This document shows, piece after piece, positions 15,495 through 24,440 of a stretch of DNA of 24,738 bases. Position 1 is the first letter of the stretch. The number at the start of each line of letters is the position of its first letter. The position numbers and the translations under genes were made by a program. The notes beneath the pieces are model-generated. The model worked only from the letters and a program-made list of their open reading frames with translations. It was not told the DNA's origin and made no database searches. This DNA comes from Prevotella sp. UBA1395 (GTDB taxonomy: Bacteria; Bacteroidota; Bacteroidia; Bacteroidales; Bacteroidaceae): the NCBI GenBank assembly GCA_002305235.1, contig DBQL01000183.1, positions 1-24,738 of the forward strand, in the 5' to 3' direction.

Positions 15495-16826
15495 ATGAAA
15501 AGAATAGTTATTTTAGGAGCCGCGGAAAGCGGTGTCGGAGCTGCGGTGCTGGCCAAGAAAGAGGGCTTCGACGTGTTTGTCTCAGACTCTGTGCTCATCA
15601 AAGACAACTATAAGAAGATGCTTGACGACCACGACATCGAGTGGGAAGAGGGCGGACACACCGAAAGCAAGATCCTCAATGCGGACGAAATCATCAAAAG
15701 TCCCGGCATTCCAGATCAGGTGCCCATCATCCAAAAACTCATCAAGCAGCACACACACATCATCAGCGAGATAGAATTTGCGGGCAGATACACCCGGTCG
15801 AAAATGGTCTGCATCACCGGAAGCAACGGAAAGACCACGACAACATCATTGATCTATCACATCTTCAAGTCGGCAGGATACGACGTGGGGCTGGCCGGAA
15901 ACATCGGGCGAAGCCTTGCCCTGCAGGTGGCCGAGGACCCGCACGAGTACTATATCATCGAACTTAGCTCGTTTCAGCTCGATAACATGTACGACTTTCA
16001 TGCCAACATCGCCATCCTGCTCAACATCACGCCCGACCATCTGGACCGGTACGACTTCTGCTTCCAGAACTATGTGGACGCGAAGATGCGCATCATCCAA
16101 AACCAAACCAAGGATGACAGCTTCATCTATTGGAACGATGACCCCGTGGTGAAGAAGGAACTCGAGAAGTATGACATACACGCCGTACAGTGTCCGTTCT
16201 CGGAACTCAAGGAACGGGGAAGCATTGGATACATCGAAGAGGGTAAGTACAAGATAGAATACCCCACGCCATTCAACATGGAACAGGAAGAACTCTCGCT
16301 CACCGGCAAGCACAACATCTACAATTCGCTTGCCGCCGGTATCGCCTCGAACATCAGCGGCATCAAGAAAGAAATCATACGCAAGAGCCTGAGCGACTTC
16401 CCGGGAGTGGAACACCGATTGGAAAAGGTGTGCGACGTGGCCGGGGTGCACTATATCAACGACTCGAAAGCCACGAATGTGGATGCCTGCTGGTATGCCT
16501 TGGAGAGTATGAAGACCCCGACGATACTCATCATTGGCGGAAAAGACAAGGGCAACGACTACGAGCCAATCAAGGAGTTGGTGAAGCAGAAGTGTGTGGG
16601 ACTGGTATTTCTCGGTGCCGACAACCAAAAGTTGCACGACAATTTCGACGCATTAGGCATACCCATTGCCGACACACACTCGATGAAAGACTGCGTGGAC
16701 GCATGCTACAAGATGGCCAAAACCGGCGACACGGTGCTCCTTTCGCCTTGCTGTGCCAGCTTCGACCTGTTCAAGAACATGGAAGACCGCGGCGAACAGT
16801 TCAAGGAATTGGTGAGAAACCTGTAA
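15495..16826 (+). CDS. murD: UDP-N-acetylmuramoyl-L-alanine:D-glutamate ligase
   Basis: MurD adds D-glutamate as the second residue of the stem peptide. The protein has 443 residues. The N-terminal nucleotide-binding domain begins RIVILGAAESGVGAAVLA (3-20); the ATP loop is ITGSNGKTTTT (107-117); ITPDHLDRY and the VEHRLEKV / YINDSKATNVDA blocks follow; and the C-terminal signature is LLSPCCASFDLFKNMEDRGE. All fit the family. The start at 15495 is the first ATG of the conserved N-terminus. It lies 81 bases after mraY and 53 before ftsW in the same direction. Confidence 0.96.
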   Translation: MKRIVILGAAESGVGAAVLAKKEGFDVFVSDSVLIKDNYKKMLDDHDIEWEEGGHTESKILNADEIIKSPGIPDQVPIIQKLIKQHTHIISEIEFAGRYTRSKMVCITGSNGKTTTTSLIYHIFKSAGYDVGLAGNIGRSLALQVAEDPHEYYIIELSSFQLDNMYDFHANIAILLNITPDHLDRYDFCFQNYVDAKMRIIQNQTKDDSFIYWNDDPVVKKELEKYDIHAVQCPFSELKERGSIGYIEEGKYKIEYPTPFNMEQEELSLTGKHNIYNSLAAGIASNISGIKKEIIRKSLSDFPGVEHRLEKVCDVAGVHYINDSKATNVDACWYALESMKTPTILIIGGKDKGNDYEPIKELVKQKCVGLVFLGADNQKLHDNFDALGIPIADTHSMKDCVDACYKMAKTGDTVLLSPCCASFDLFKNMEDRGEQFKELVRNL

Positions 16827-16879
16827 GCGCAATGTACCATATCACCACATCGAACAACGACAACGACGAAGATTAGTCA

Positions 16880-18142
16880 ATGAACAAAAAATTAGGAAAC
16901 ATATTCAAAGGCGACAAAGTCATTTGGATGGTATTCTTCTTCCTGTGTCTCATCAGCATCGTGGAGGTCTTCTCGGCCTCCTCGGGACTGACCTATAAGG
17001 GTGGCAACTACATGGCACCGATCATCAAGCATATCCTGATTCTCGGAGTGGGAATATTCTTCATGGTCGTGACACTGAACATCAAATGCAAGTATTTCAA
17101 GATTGCCACACCCATATTGCTGATTATATCGGTGACGACCTTGGTTTGGGTGCTGATCGCCGGACAGTCGACCAATGACGCACAACGATGGATATCATTC
17201 CTCGGCATGCAGTTTCAGCCCTCGGAGATAGCCAAAGGCACAATGATTCTCGCTACCGCACAGATACTGAGTGCCATGCAGACCGACAACGGTGCAGACA
17301 AACACGCCATGAAGTTCATCTTGCTGGTGTGTGTGGTCATCATCCCGTTTATCGCCGCCGAGAACCTCTCGACCGCGGCATTACTGGGCGTTGTGATATT
17401 CTTCATGATGGTTGTCGGTCGCATTCCGGCCCAACAGCTGGGCAAACTCATCGGTGGTGTGGTGATCTTTATCGTCGCCATCGTCACCTTGGTGATGGTG
17501 TTGGGCAAAGACATCAAGCAAGAAGATCCCAAGAATAATCTCACGGAACAGGTGACTCAGGACGAGGAGACGAGGAGTGGCGGTGTGTTTCACCGCTTCG
17601 ACACGTGGAAATCGCGCATCGACAAATTCCTGTACAGCAAAGAAGTGAGACCCGAGGAGGTGGATCTCGACAAAGACGCACAAGTGGCGCACGCCAACAT
17701 CGCCATCGCGTCGTCTAACATCATTGGCAAAGGACCGGGCAACTCGGTGGAACGCGACTTCCTGTCTCAAGCATTCTCAGATTTCATCTATGCCATCATC
17801 ATTGAGGAGACGGGAATCATCGGTGCCTTTGTGGTGGCCATGCTGTATATCATCCTGCTCTTCAGGACAGGGCGAATTGCCAACCGTTGCGAGAACAATT
17901 TCCCGGCATTTCTCGCGATGGGCTTGGCGTTGCTGCTCGTCACGCAGGCACTGTTCAACATGTGCGTGGCGGTAGGACTTGCTCCTGTCACCGGGCAACC
18001 ACTGCCATTGATCAGCAAGGGCGGCACATCGTCGATCATCAACTGTGTGTATATCGGCGCGATATTAAGCGTAAGCCGGTCGGCAACCAAAAACAAGGTG
18101 GCAGAAGAAGACAAGATGGAAGCCGAGACAGTGATGATATAA
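16880..18142 (+). CDS. ftsW: SEDS-family peptidoglycan glycosyltransferase FtsW
   Basis: FtsW polymerises lipid II into septal glycan and pairs with the PBP encoded upstream. The 420-residue protein has about ten transmembrane helices and the SEDS signatures: QRWISFLGMQFQPSEIAKG (102-120), ENLSTAALLG (161-170), ERDFLSQAFSDFIYAIIIEE (291-310, with the conserved Asp at 301) and PLPLISKGGTSSI (374-386). A large extracytoplasmic loop lies at about 210-290, the usual place of the longest loop. The location between murD and murG marks it as the division member rather than RodA. The 95 bases that follow hold a probable new promoter before murG. Confidence 0.96.
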   Translation: MNKKLGNIFKGDKVIWMVFFFLCLISIVEVFSASSGLTYKGGNYMAPIIKHILILGVGIFFMVVTLNIKCKYFKIATPILLIISVTTLVWVLIAGQSTNDAQRWISFLGMQFQPSEIAKGTMILATAQILSAMQTDNGADKHAMKFILLVCVVIIPFIAAENLSTAALLGVVIFFMMVVGRIPAQQLGKLIGGVVIFIVAIVTLVMVLGKDIKQEDPKNNLTEQVTQDEETRSGGVFHRFDTWKSRIDKFLYSKEVRPEEVDLDKDAQVAHANIAIASSNIIGKGPGNSVERDFLSQAFSDFIYAIIIEETGIIGAFVVAMLYIILLFRTGRIANRCENNFPAFLAMGLALLLVTQALFNMCVAVGLAPVTGQPLPLISKGGTSSIINCVYIGAILSVSRSATKNKVAEEDKMEAETVMI

Positions 18143-18209
18143 AGTCAAAACGAATGGACCATCGGTAAATAAAGTGGCAAGATTATGGTCAAAAGACGAT
18201 TTTTTTAAT

Positions 18210-18217
18210 TACTTTTG
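18210..18217 (+). promoter_or_regulatory. Candidate internal -7 box before murG
   Basis: TACTTTTG fits TAnnTTTG and is followed by CC, close to the commonest Bacteroidota form. It lies in an AT-rich part of the 95-base ftsW-murG gap, the longest gap after that before murE, and 20 bases before the murG ATG. It would let murG-murC-ftsQAZ be transcribed apart from the MraZ-controlled promoter. Confidence 0.6.
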
Positions 18218-18237
18218 CCAAATATAAACAAGGTTAC

Positions 18238-19353
18238 ATGGACAAGGAATTAAGAGTTATCATCAGTGGTGGCGGTACCGGAGGACATATTTTTCCCGCC
18301 GTATCCATTGCCAATGCCATCAAGGCCAAACACCCCGACGCGAAGATATTGTTTGTTGGAGCTTTGGGGCGCATGGAGATGCAGCGCGTCCCCGCGGCCG
18401 GATATGAGATCAAAGGGTTGCCTATTGCCGGGTTCGACCGAAAGAATCTACTGAAGAATATCTCTGTGCTGTACAAAATCTGGAAGAGCCAGCGCATGGC
18501 GAAAGCCATCATCAAGGAATTCAGACCGATGGTAGCGGTGGGTGTAGGAGGCTATGCGAGTGGTCCGACACTGAACGTTTGTGCCGGTCGCGGCATTCCA
18601 TGTCTCTTACAGGAACAAAACAGTTATGCCGGTGTGACCAATAAACTCTTGGCCAAGAAAGTGGCAAAGATCTGCGTGGCATACGAGGGGATGGAGAAAT
18701 TCTTTCCGGCAGAGAAAATCATCATGACGGGAAACCCCGTGAGACAAAACGTGCTCACCTCTACGATGACCCCGCAAGAGGCACGCCGCGCAATGGGACT
18801 CGATCCCGACAAAAAAACAATATTGCTCGTAGGAGGAAGCCTTGGGGCACGCACAATCAACGAAAGCATGCGGCAACATCTTGACAAGGTGAAGAGTGCC
18901 GACGTGCAATTTGTTTGGCAAACGGGAAAATACTACAACGCCGAGATGAACAAGGCTGTCGAAGAATTTGGCGGTATAGGCAACTTGAAAGTGCTCGACT
19001 TCATCAGTGACATGGGAACGGCCTACCAAGCAGCCGACCTTGTCATCAGCCGGGCAGGGGCAAGCTCCATCAGCGAGTTTTGCCTGATCGGTAAACCGGT
19101 GATCTTAGTGCCAAGCCCTAACGTGGCAGAAGACCATCAAACCAAAAACGCGATGGCACTGGTCAATAAGGATGCCGCCATCTATGTGAAAGACGCCGAG
19201 GCCCCCGACACTCTGCTCGATACCGCACTTGATGTCGTGGCCGACACAAACAAGCTGAACGCCCTGAGCGAAAACATCAAGAAGCTCGGACTGAAAAATT
19301 CCGCCGAGGTCATCGCAGACCATGTGGTGAGCTTGGCTTGGAACGGAAAATAA
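18238..19353 (+). CDS. murG: UDP-N-acetylglucosamine:undecaprenyl-PP-MurNAc-pentapeptide GlcNAc transferase
   Basis: MurG adds GlcNAc to lipid I, making lipid II on the inner face of the membrane. The 371-residue protein is a GT-B glycosyltransferase with ISGGGTGGHIFPA (9-21), VGVGGYASGP (101-110), QEQNSYAGVTNK (125-136), TGNPVRQNV (164-172), LLVGGSLGARTINE (196-209) and the UDP-GlcNAc-binding SRAGASSISE (271-280). The start at 18238 follows a candidate promoter by about 20 bases. It ends 11 bases before murC. Confidence 0.97.
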   Translation: MDKELRVIISGGGTGGHIFPAVSIANAIKAKHPDAKILFVGALGRMEMQRVPAAGYEIKGLPIAGFDRKNLLKNISVLYKIWKSQRMAKAIIKEFRPMVAVGVGGYASGPTLNVCAGRGIPCLLQEQNSYAGVTNKLLAKKVAKICVAYEGMEKFFPAEKIIMTGNPVRQNVLTSTMTPQEARRAMGLDPDKKTILLVGGSLGARTINESMRQHLDKVKSADVQFVWQTGKYYNAEMNKAVEEFGGIGNLKVLDFISDMGTAYQAADLVISRAGASSISEFCLIGKPVILVPSPNVAEDHQTKNAMALVNKDAAIYVKDAEAPDTLLDTALDVVADTNKLNALSENIKKLGLKNSAEVIADHVVSLAWNGK

Positions 19354-19364
19354 GTATATGTAAC

Positions 19365-20747
19365 ATGGAATTGAAAGCTATCAAAGCCGTTTATTTTATT
19401 GGAGCTGGTGGCATTGGCATGAGCGCCATAGCCCGATATTTCATCCGCAAGGGATTAGTCGTTGCGGGATATGACAAGACTCCCTCCGAGTTGACCAAGC
19501 AACTGGAAAAGGAAGGGATGATCATTCACTACGAAGAGAATGTCGACGAGATACCCCACGCATGCCGCAACAAGCAGACGTGCCTTGTCATCTACACCCC
19601 CGCCATACCCGCAACACATGCCGAACTGCAATATTTCAAGACCGAAGGTTTCGAGATTCAGAAACGTGCACAGGTCTTGGGCACACTGACCCGTACCCAT
19701 AAGGGCCTGTGTGTGGCCGGCACGCACGGCAAAACGTCCACCTCGACAATATGCGCGCATATCATGCACCAGAGCCATGTAGACTGCAACGCTTTCCTCG
19801 GGGGCATTTCCAAGAACTATGGCACTAACTATATCCTCTCTGACACAAGCGATTTCGTGGTGATCGAGGCCGATGAGTTCGACCGTTCGTTCCATTGGCT
19901 TTCGCCTTGGATGACAGTGATCACGGCGACAGACCCCGACCATTTGGACATCTATGGCACCAAGGAGGCCTATCTCGAGAGCTTCAGGCATTACACCGAG
20001 CTTATACAGCCCGGCGGCGCACTTATCATCCACACCGATTTGGAACTGCAACCCAACGTGACAGAGAGTGTTCGCACCTATACTTACAGCAGAGACAAGG
20101 GTGATTTCCATGCGGAAAACATTGTCATAGATAACGGAGAGATCACTTTCGACTTCGTATCGCCCATCGAGCGCATTGCCAATGTCAAACTCGGACAGCC
20201 CGTTCCCATCAACATCGAGAACAGTGTCGCCGCGATGGCAATGGCACAGCTCAACGGTTGTACAGCCGAGGAACTGAAATTCGGTATCGGAACCTATCAC
20301 GGCGTAGACAGACGCTTCGACTTCAAAGTGCAAACCGACAAGCATGTGTTCCTGTCTGACTACGCACACCATCCCAAAGAGATTCTGCAGAGTGCCAAAA
20401 GCCTCAAGGAACTCTACAAGAACAGGAAGATTACGGTAATCTTTCAGCCTCATCTCTATACCCGGACACGCGACTTCTACATGGAGTTCGCCGAGGCGTT
20501 GAGCCATTTCGACGAGGTGATACTGACAGAAATCTACCCGGCCCGCGAGCAACCCATTCCCGGAATAAGCTCAGAGATCATCTATGATAACCTGAAGGCA
20601 GGCGTCACCAAGGACATGATCCGGAAGGATGACGTGCTCCGCTACGTGAAACAAAGAGACTTCGACGTGCTCATTGTGCTCGGCGCAGGCGATCTCGACA
20701 ACTATGTGCCGCAGATAACCAAACTCATCGAGCAAAAGGTATCGTGA
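19365..20747 (+). CDS. murC: UDP-N-acetylmuramate:L-alanine ligase
   Basis: MurC attaches L-alanine to UDP-MurNAc, the first step of stem-peptide synthesis. The ATG at 19365 gives 460 residues starting MELKAIKAVYFIGAGGIGMS; a TTG nine codons upstream, inside murG, was rejected. Visible motifs are the Rossmann-like GAGGIGMS (13-20), the ATP loop CVAGTHGKTST (116-126), VVIEADEFDRSF, TDPDHLDIYG and DYAHHPKEI in the C-terminal half. These separate it from MurD and MurE. It lies 11 bases after murG and 48 before ftsQ. Confidence 0.97.
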   Translation: MELKAIKAVYFIGAGGIGMSAIARYFIRKGLVVAGYDKTPSELTKQLEKEGMIIHYEENVDEIPHACRNKQTCLVIYTPAIPATHAELQYFKTEGFEIQKRAQVLGTLTRTHKGLCVAGTHGKTSTSTICAHIMHQSHVDCNAFLGGISKNYGTNYILSDTSDFVVIEADEFDRSFHWLSPWMTVITATDPDHLDIYGTKEAYLESFRHYTELIQPGGALIIHTDLELQPNVTESVRTYTYSRDKGDFHAENIVIDNGEITFDFVSPIERIANVKLGQPVPINIENSVAAMAMAQLNGCTAEELKFGIGTYHGVDRRFDFKVQTDKHVFLSDYAHHPKEILQSAKSLKELYKNRKITVIFQPHLYTRTRDFYMEFAEALSHFDEVILTEIYPAREQPIPGISSEIIYDNLKAGVTKDMIRKDDVLRYVKQRDFDVLIVLGAGDLDNYVPQITKLIEQKVS

Positions 20748-20795
20748 CAATGGCCACCCGACCACTCACGGACGACAAGCACAGCAGCAGACAAC

Positions 20796-21590
20796 ATGCA
20801 CATCAATTGGAAGAAAACCATCATCGTCACACTTGATATCATGCTGGGAGCATATATCATTACAGCTGTCGCGGCATTCGACAAACAGAATGTCGTGAAC
20901 AAAGTCTGTACGCAGGTGAACATCAATATCAAGGACGAGGCGACCAATGGTTTCATCACCGCAACAGAAATCAAGAACCGCTTGGAACGCAACAAGCTCT
21001 ATCCGCTGTCCAAACTCATGCATTTTGTCAACACGAGGACCATCGAGGAGACGCTCGAACAAAGTCCGTTCGTGAAGAAGGCCGAATGCTACAAGACCGA
21101 AGACGGCCACGTCAACATCACGCTGACACAGCGAATGCCAACCCTTCGCATCAAAAGCATCAATGGCGACGACTACTATATCGATGACAACCACAGCATC
21201 ATGCCCAACTCCCATTACACCAGCGACATCATCATCGCCACCGGACATATCAACAAGTGGTTTGCCAAGAGCTATGTGTCATACCTTGCGGAGAGCATCA
21301 CCGCCGATGAGTTCTGGCGCAACCAAATCGTGCAGGTCAACGTTCTGCCCAACAGGGGCATAGAACTTGTGCCGCGGGTGGGTGACCATATTATATATAT
21401 AGGGCAGCTTCCGGAGTCGAAATATATCGCCACACGCCAACAGCTCATCAACGATTTTGTCAACAAGAAGATGGACCGGCTGCGCAAGTTCTACAAATAC
21501 GGACTCTCACAGGCCGGATGGAACAAGTATTCGTACATCAATATTGAGTTCGACAACCAAATCATTTGCAAGAAAACCAAACTGAACTGA
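20796..21590 (+). CDS. ftsQ: FtsQ/DivIB-like cell division protein
   Basis: The 264-residue protein has a short basic N-terminus, one transmembrane helix (about 8-28, IIVTLDIMLGAYIITAVAAF) and an extracytoplasmic part. It starts with a POTRA-like region (about 38-105: QVNINIKDEATNGFITATEI, then EETLEQSPFVKKAECYKTED), followed by a beta domain containing LTQRMPTLRI and ADEFWRNQIVQVNV. The layout, size and place between murC and ftsA fit FtsQ, which holds the FtsL-FtsB subcomplex at the septum. Primary similarity across phyla is weak, so topology and synteny carry most of the call. It ends 15 bases before ftsA. Confidence 0.88.
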   Translation: MHINWKKTIIVTLDIMLGAYIITAVAAFDKQNVVNKVCTQVNINIKDEATNGFITATEIKNRLERNKLYPLSKLMHFVNTRTIEETLEQSPFVKKAECYKTEDGHVNITLTQRMPTLRIKSINGDDYYIDDNHSIMPNSHYTSDIIIATGHINKWFAKSYVSYLAESITADEFWRNQIVQVNVLPNRGIELVPRVGDHIIYIGQLPESKYIATRQQLINDFVNKKMDRLRKFYKYGLSQAGWNKYSYINIEFDNQIICKKTKLN

Positions 21591-21605
21591 TAATTATTAT
21601 ATACT

Positions 21606-23045
21606 ATGGCAGAATTTATAGTAGCAATAGAACTTGGCTCATCCAAGATGACCGGCATTGCAGGAAAGAAGAATCTTGACGGCAGCATCAGTGTGTTGGC
21701 CGTCGTGACGGAAGATTCCTCCTCGTGCATCCGTAAGGGAGTGGTCTATAACATCGACAAGACCGTGCAATCGCTTACCAACATCGTGAAGAAATTAGAG
21801 ACCCAGCTCAAGGCCAAAATCGCGCATGTCTATGTGGGCGTGGGCGGGCAATCCATCCGCAGCGTGAGAAATACCAATGTCAAGGAGCTGCCCCTCGACA
21901 CCATCGTCACCCAAGACATGGTCAACGAGCTGATGGATGCCAACAGAAGCATGCAATATCCCGATCAGGAAATACTCGATGCCGCCACTCAAGAATATAA
22001 GATCGACAACCAGTATCAGTTTGACCCCGTAGGCATTCAGTGCACCCGACTGGAAGGAAACTTCCTCAATATCCTTTGGCGCAAGACCTTCTATCGCAAC
22101 ATCAACAAATGCTTCGACAATGCCGGAATAGCCATTGCCGAGATGTATCTCTCACCACTGGCCCTCGCCGATGCCGTACTGACCGACGCAGAGCGGCGCG
22201 GGGGCTCGGTGCTCGTAGACTTGGGGGCTGACACGACGACCGTGTGCGTGTACTACAAGAATATCTTGCGCCACCTCGCCGTCATTCCCTTGGGCAGCAA
22301 CAATATCACCAAGGATATCGCCTCGCTGCAGATGGAGGAGAAGAACGCCGAGCAAATGAAGTTGCAATATGCCAGTGCCTACACCGATCCGCAAGACATT
22401 GACTCCGACACTGCATACCCCATCGATGCCGACCGCAAGGTGGACATGCGCACCTTTGTAGACATTGTGGAGTCGCGCATGCAGGAAATCATCGAGAATG
22501 TGTGGTGCCAAGTTCCCACAGAGTATTATGACAAGCTCTTGGGCGGCATCATCCTGACCGGCGGCGGAGCCAACATGCGCAACATCGAGAACGCGTTCCG
22601 TAACCACACGAACATCGAGAAAATCAGAATCGCCAAGTTTGTCTCACAAACCGTCAACTCCAACAATCCCGCCATCACGGCCAAAAACAGCACCATGTGC
22701 ACCATCATGGGACTCTTGGCCAAAGGTGACATGAACTGTGCGGGAGAAGATATCTCGAGCGATCTCTTCGGTAGCGACAGCAAGCAGGCACACGTCGCTC
22801 CCCATAAGGAACCACGCACACCCAACGAGATACAGGGCAAGGGCATCGTGCAGACCGAAGCAGAGAAGGCCGCCGAGGAAGAAAGACAACGCAAGATCCA
22901 AGAAGAGGAGGAGCGTCGCAAGGCCGAAGAGGCCGAAGAGGAGGCCCGCCGACAAGCCAAACGCGAAAACTCCTTGGTCAACAAGTCGCTCAAAGGCCTG
23001 AAAAACTTCTTTAAGAAGATGGTAGACGAAGAAGATGACAAATAA
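21606..23045 (+). CDS. ftsA: Actin-like cell division protein FtsA, with charged C-terminal linker
   Basis: FtsA tethers FtsZ filaments to the membrane. The 479-residue protein begins EFIVAIELGSSKMTGIAG (3-20), the phosphate-1 loop of the actin fold, and has HVYVGVGGQSIRS (74-86), VLVDLGADTTTV (202-213) and ILTGGGANM (316-324), the second phosphate and adenosine motifs. After the fold (about residue 385) comes an unusual linker and a Glu/Arg/Ala-rich helix (about 419-453). The protein then ends in an amphipathic helix (SLKGLKNFFKKMV, 461-473) suited to membrane binding. E. coli FtsA has 420 residues, so the charged helix is the main excess. It sits 15 bases after ftsQ and 14 before ftsZ. Confidence 0.95.
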   Translation: MAEFIVAIELGSSKMTGIAGKKNLDGSISVLAVVTEDSSSCIRKGVVYNIDKTVQSLTNIVKKLETQLKAKIAHVYVGVGGQSIRSVRNTNVKELPLDTIVTQDMVNELMDANRSMQYPDQEILDAATQEYKIDNQYQFDPVGIQCTRLEGNFLNILWRKTFYRNINKCFDNAGIAIAEMYLSPLALADAVLTDAERRGGSVLVDLGADTTTVCVYYKNILRHLAVIPLGSNNITKDIASLQMEEKNAEQMKLQYASAYTDPQDIDSDTAYPIDADRKVDMRTFVDIVESRMQEIIENVWCQVPTEYYDKLLGGIILTGGGANMRNIENAFRNHTNIEKIRIAKFVSQTVNSNNPAITAKNSTMCTIMGLLAKGDMNCAGEDISSDLFGSDSKQAHVAPHKEPRTPNEIQGKGIVQTEAEKAAEEERQRKIQEEEERRKAEEAEEEARRQAKRENSLVNKSLKGLKNFFKKMVDEEDDK

Positions 23046-23059
23046 AGAATCAACCAATT

Positions 23060-24415
23060 ATGACAGACATGAAGCCAGATAACAACAACTTGGGAGAAAG
23101 CAAGAAGCCGTCAATACTTGATTTTGGCGTTCCCGACAAAGACAACAGAATCATCAAGGTCATTGGTGTTGGAGGCGGTGGCGGCAATGCCGTGAACCAC
23201 ATGTATCGCGAAGGCATTCACGACGTGTCGTTCGTGCTCTGCAATACCGATGCCCAAGCCCTCAACGATTCGCCCGTACCCGTTCATCTTCAGCTTGGCA
23301 AAGAAGGGCTGGGGGCCGGAAACCGTCCGGCAAGAGCGCGTGAGGCAGCCATGGAGAGTATCGACGACATTCGCCGCATGCTCGACGACGGCACCAAGAT
23401 GGCATTCATCACGGCAGGTATGGGAGGCGGAACGGGAACGGGCGCGGCACCGGTCATTGCTCAGGTGAGCAAGGATATGGGCATCCTCACCGTAGGCATC
23501 GTCACCATTCCTTTCCGGTTTGAAGGTCCCAAGAAGATAGATCAAGCCCTCGACGGCGTAGAGGAGATGGCACAACATGTCGACGCGTTGCTGGTGATCA
23601 ACAACGAGCGACTGCGCGAAATCTATCCCGAGCTTACCCTGATCGACGCTTTTGGCAAGGCCGACGACACGCTGAGCGTGGCAGCCAAGAGCATTGCCGA
23701 GATCATCACCATTCACGGACTCATCAACCTCGACTTCAACGACGTGAAGACGGTGCTGAAAGATGGCGGCGTGGCCATCATGAGCACAGGCTACGGAGAG
23801 GGTGAGAGCCGTGTGAAAAAAGCCATCGAAGACGCACTCAACTCGCCCCTGCTCAACGATAACAACGTATTCAACTCCAAGAAGATACTGCTCTCGATCA
23901 ACTTCTGCGACGAGAAACAAGACAAGCAGGGCTTGATGATGGAGGAGATGAACGACGTGAACGACTTCATGGCCAAGTTTGACGAAGACTTCGAGATCAA
24001 GTGGGGTGTGGCCACAGACCCCGAGCTTGGCAAGAAAGTCAAGGTCACCATCCTTGCCACCGGCTTTGGCGTGGACGACGTAGAACCGATGGACCGCAGA
24101 GGCCGCCACACGCAAGAGGAGGCCATACGCATTGCCGAGGAAGAGGAAAAGGCCGCCCAGCTCAGTGACCGCCGTAAACGATACTATGGCAACGATAACG
24201 ACAACACGCAGCACAAGCGGCGCCCGCATATCTATCTCTTCAGTCAGGACGACCTCGACAACGAGGATGTGATCCTCGCCGTCGAGAACACCCCGACCTA
24301 CAAGCGCACCCGACAGCTGCTGGAAAACATCCGCAGCCAAGCGAGCGGCCATAAGCAAAAGACAGACAACGACACCAACCAAGATGTCGTGCAGGGCATG
24401 ATCAGCTTTGTATGA
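23060..24415 (+). CDS. ftsZ: Tubulin-like cell division GTPase FtsZ
   Basis: FtsZ polymerises into the division ring. The 451-residue protein has the GTPase core: VIGVGGGGGNAVNHM (34-48), the tubulin signature GGGTGTG (122-128), PFRFEGPKK (151-159), NNERL (181-185) and the T7 loop NLDFNDVK (223-230), which completes the neighbouring subunit's active site. After about residue 345 comes a charged linker, then a block HIYLFSQDDLDNEDVILAVE (390-409) ending in ENTPTYKRTR. This looks like the conserved C-terminal peptide that binds FtsA, followed here by about 30 further polar residues. The start at 23060 (MTDMKP) is chosen; an ATG three codons later is possible. Confidence 0.97.
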   Translation: MTDMKPDNNNLGESKKPSILDFGVPDKDNRIIKVIGVGGGGGNAVNHMYREGIHDVSFVLCNTDAQALNDSPVPVHLQLGKEGLGAGNRPARAREAAMESIDDIRRMLDDGTKMAFITAGMGGGTGTGAAPVIAQVSKDMGILTVGIVTIPFRFEGPKKIDQALDGVEEMAQHVDALLVINNERLREIYPELTLIDAFGKADDTLSVAAKSIAEIITIHGLINLDFNDVKTVLKDGGVAIMSTGYGEGESRVKKAIEDALNSPLLNDNNVFNSKKILLSINFCDEKQDKQGLMMEEMNDVNDFMAKFDEDFEIKWGVATDPELGKKVKVTILATGFGVDDVEPMDRRGRHTQEEAIRIAEEEEKAAQLSDRRKRYYGNDNDNTQHKRRPHIYLFSQDDLDNEDVILAVENTPTYKRTRQLLENIRSQASGHKQKTDNDTNQDVVQGMISFV

Positions 24416-24440
24416 CACAACTTCTTAAACGCTCACAATC

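Noticed and set aside
23111..24418. A 435-codon minus-strand open frame opposite ftsZ
   Set aside because: It is the antisense shadow of a GC-rich gene. Its His/Val/Leu-rich translation matches nothing, and ftsZ is unmistakable on the other strand.
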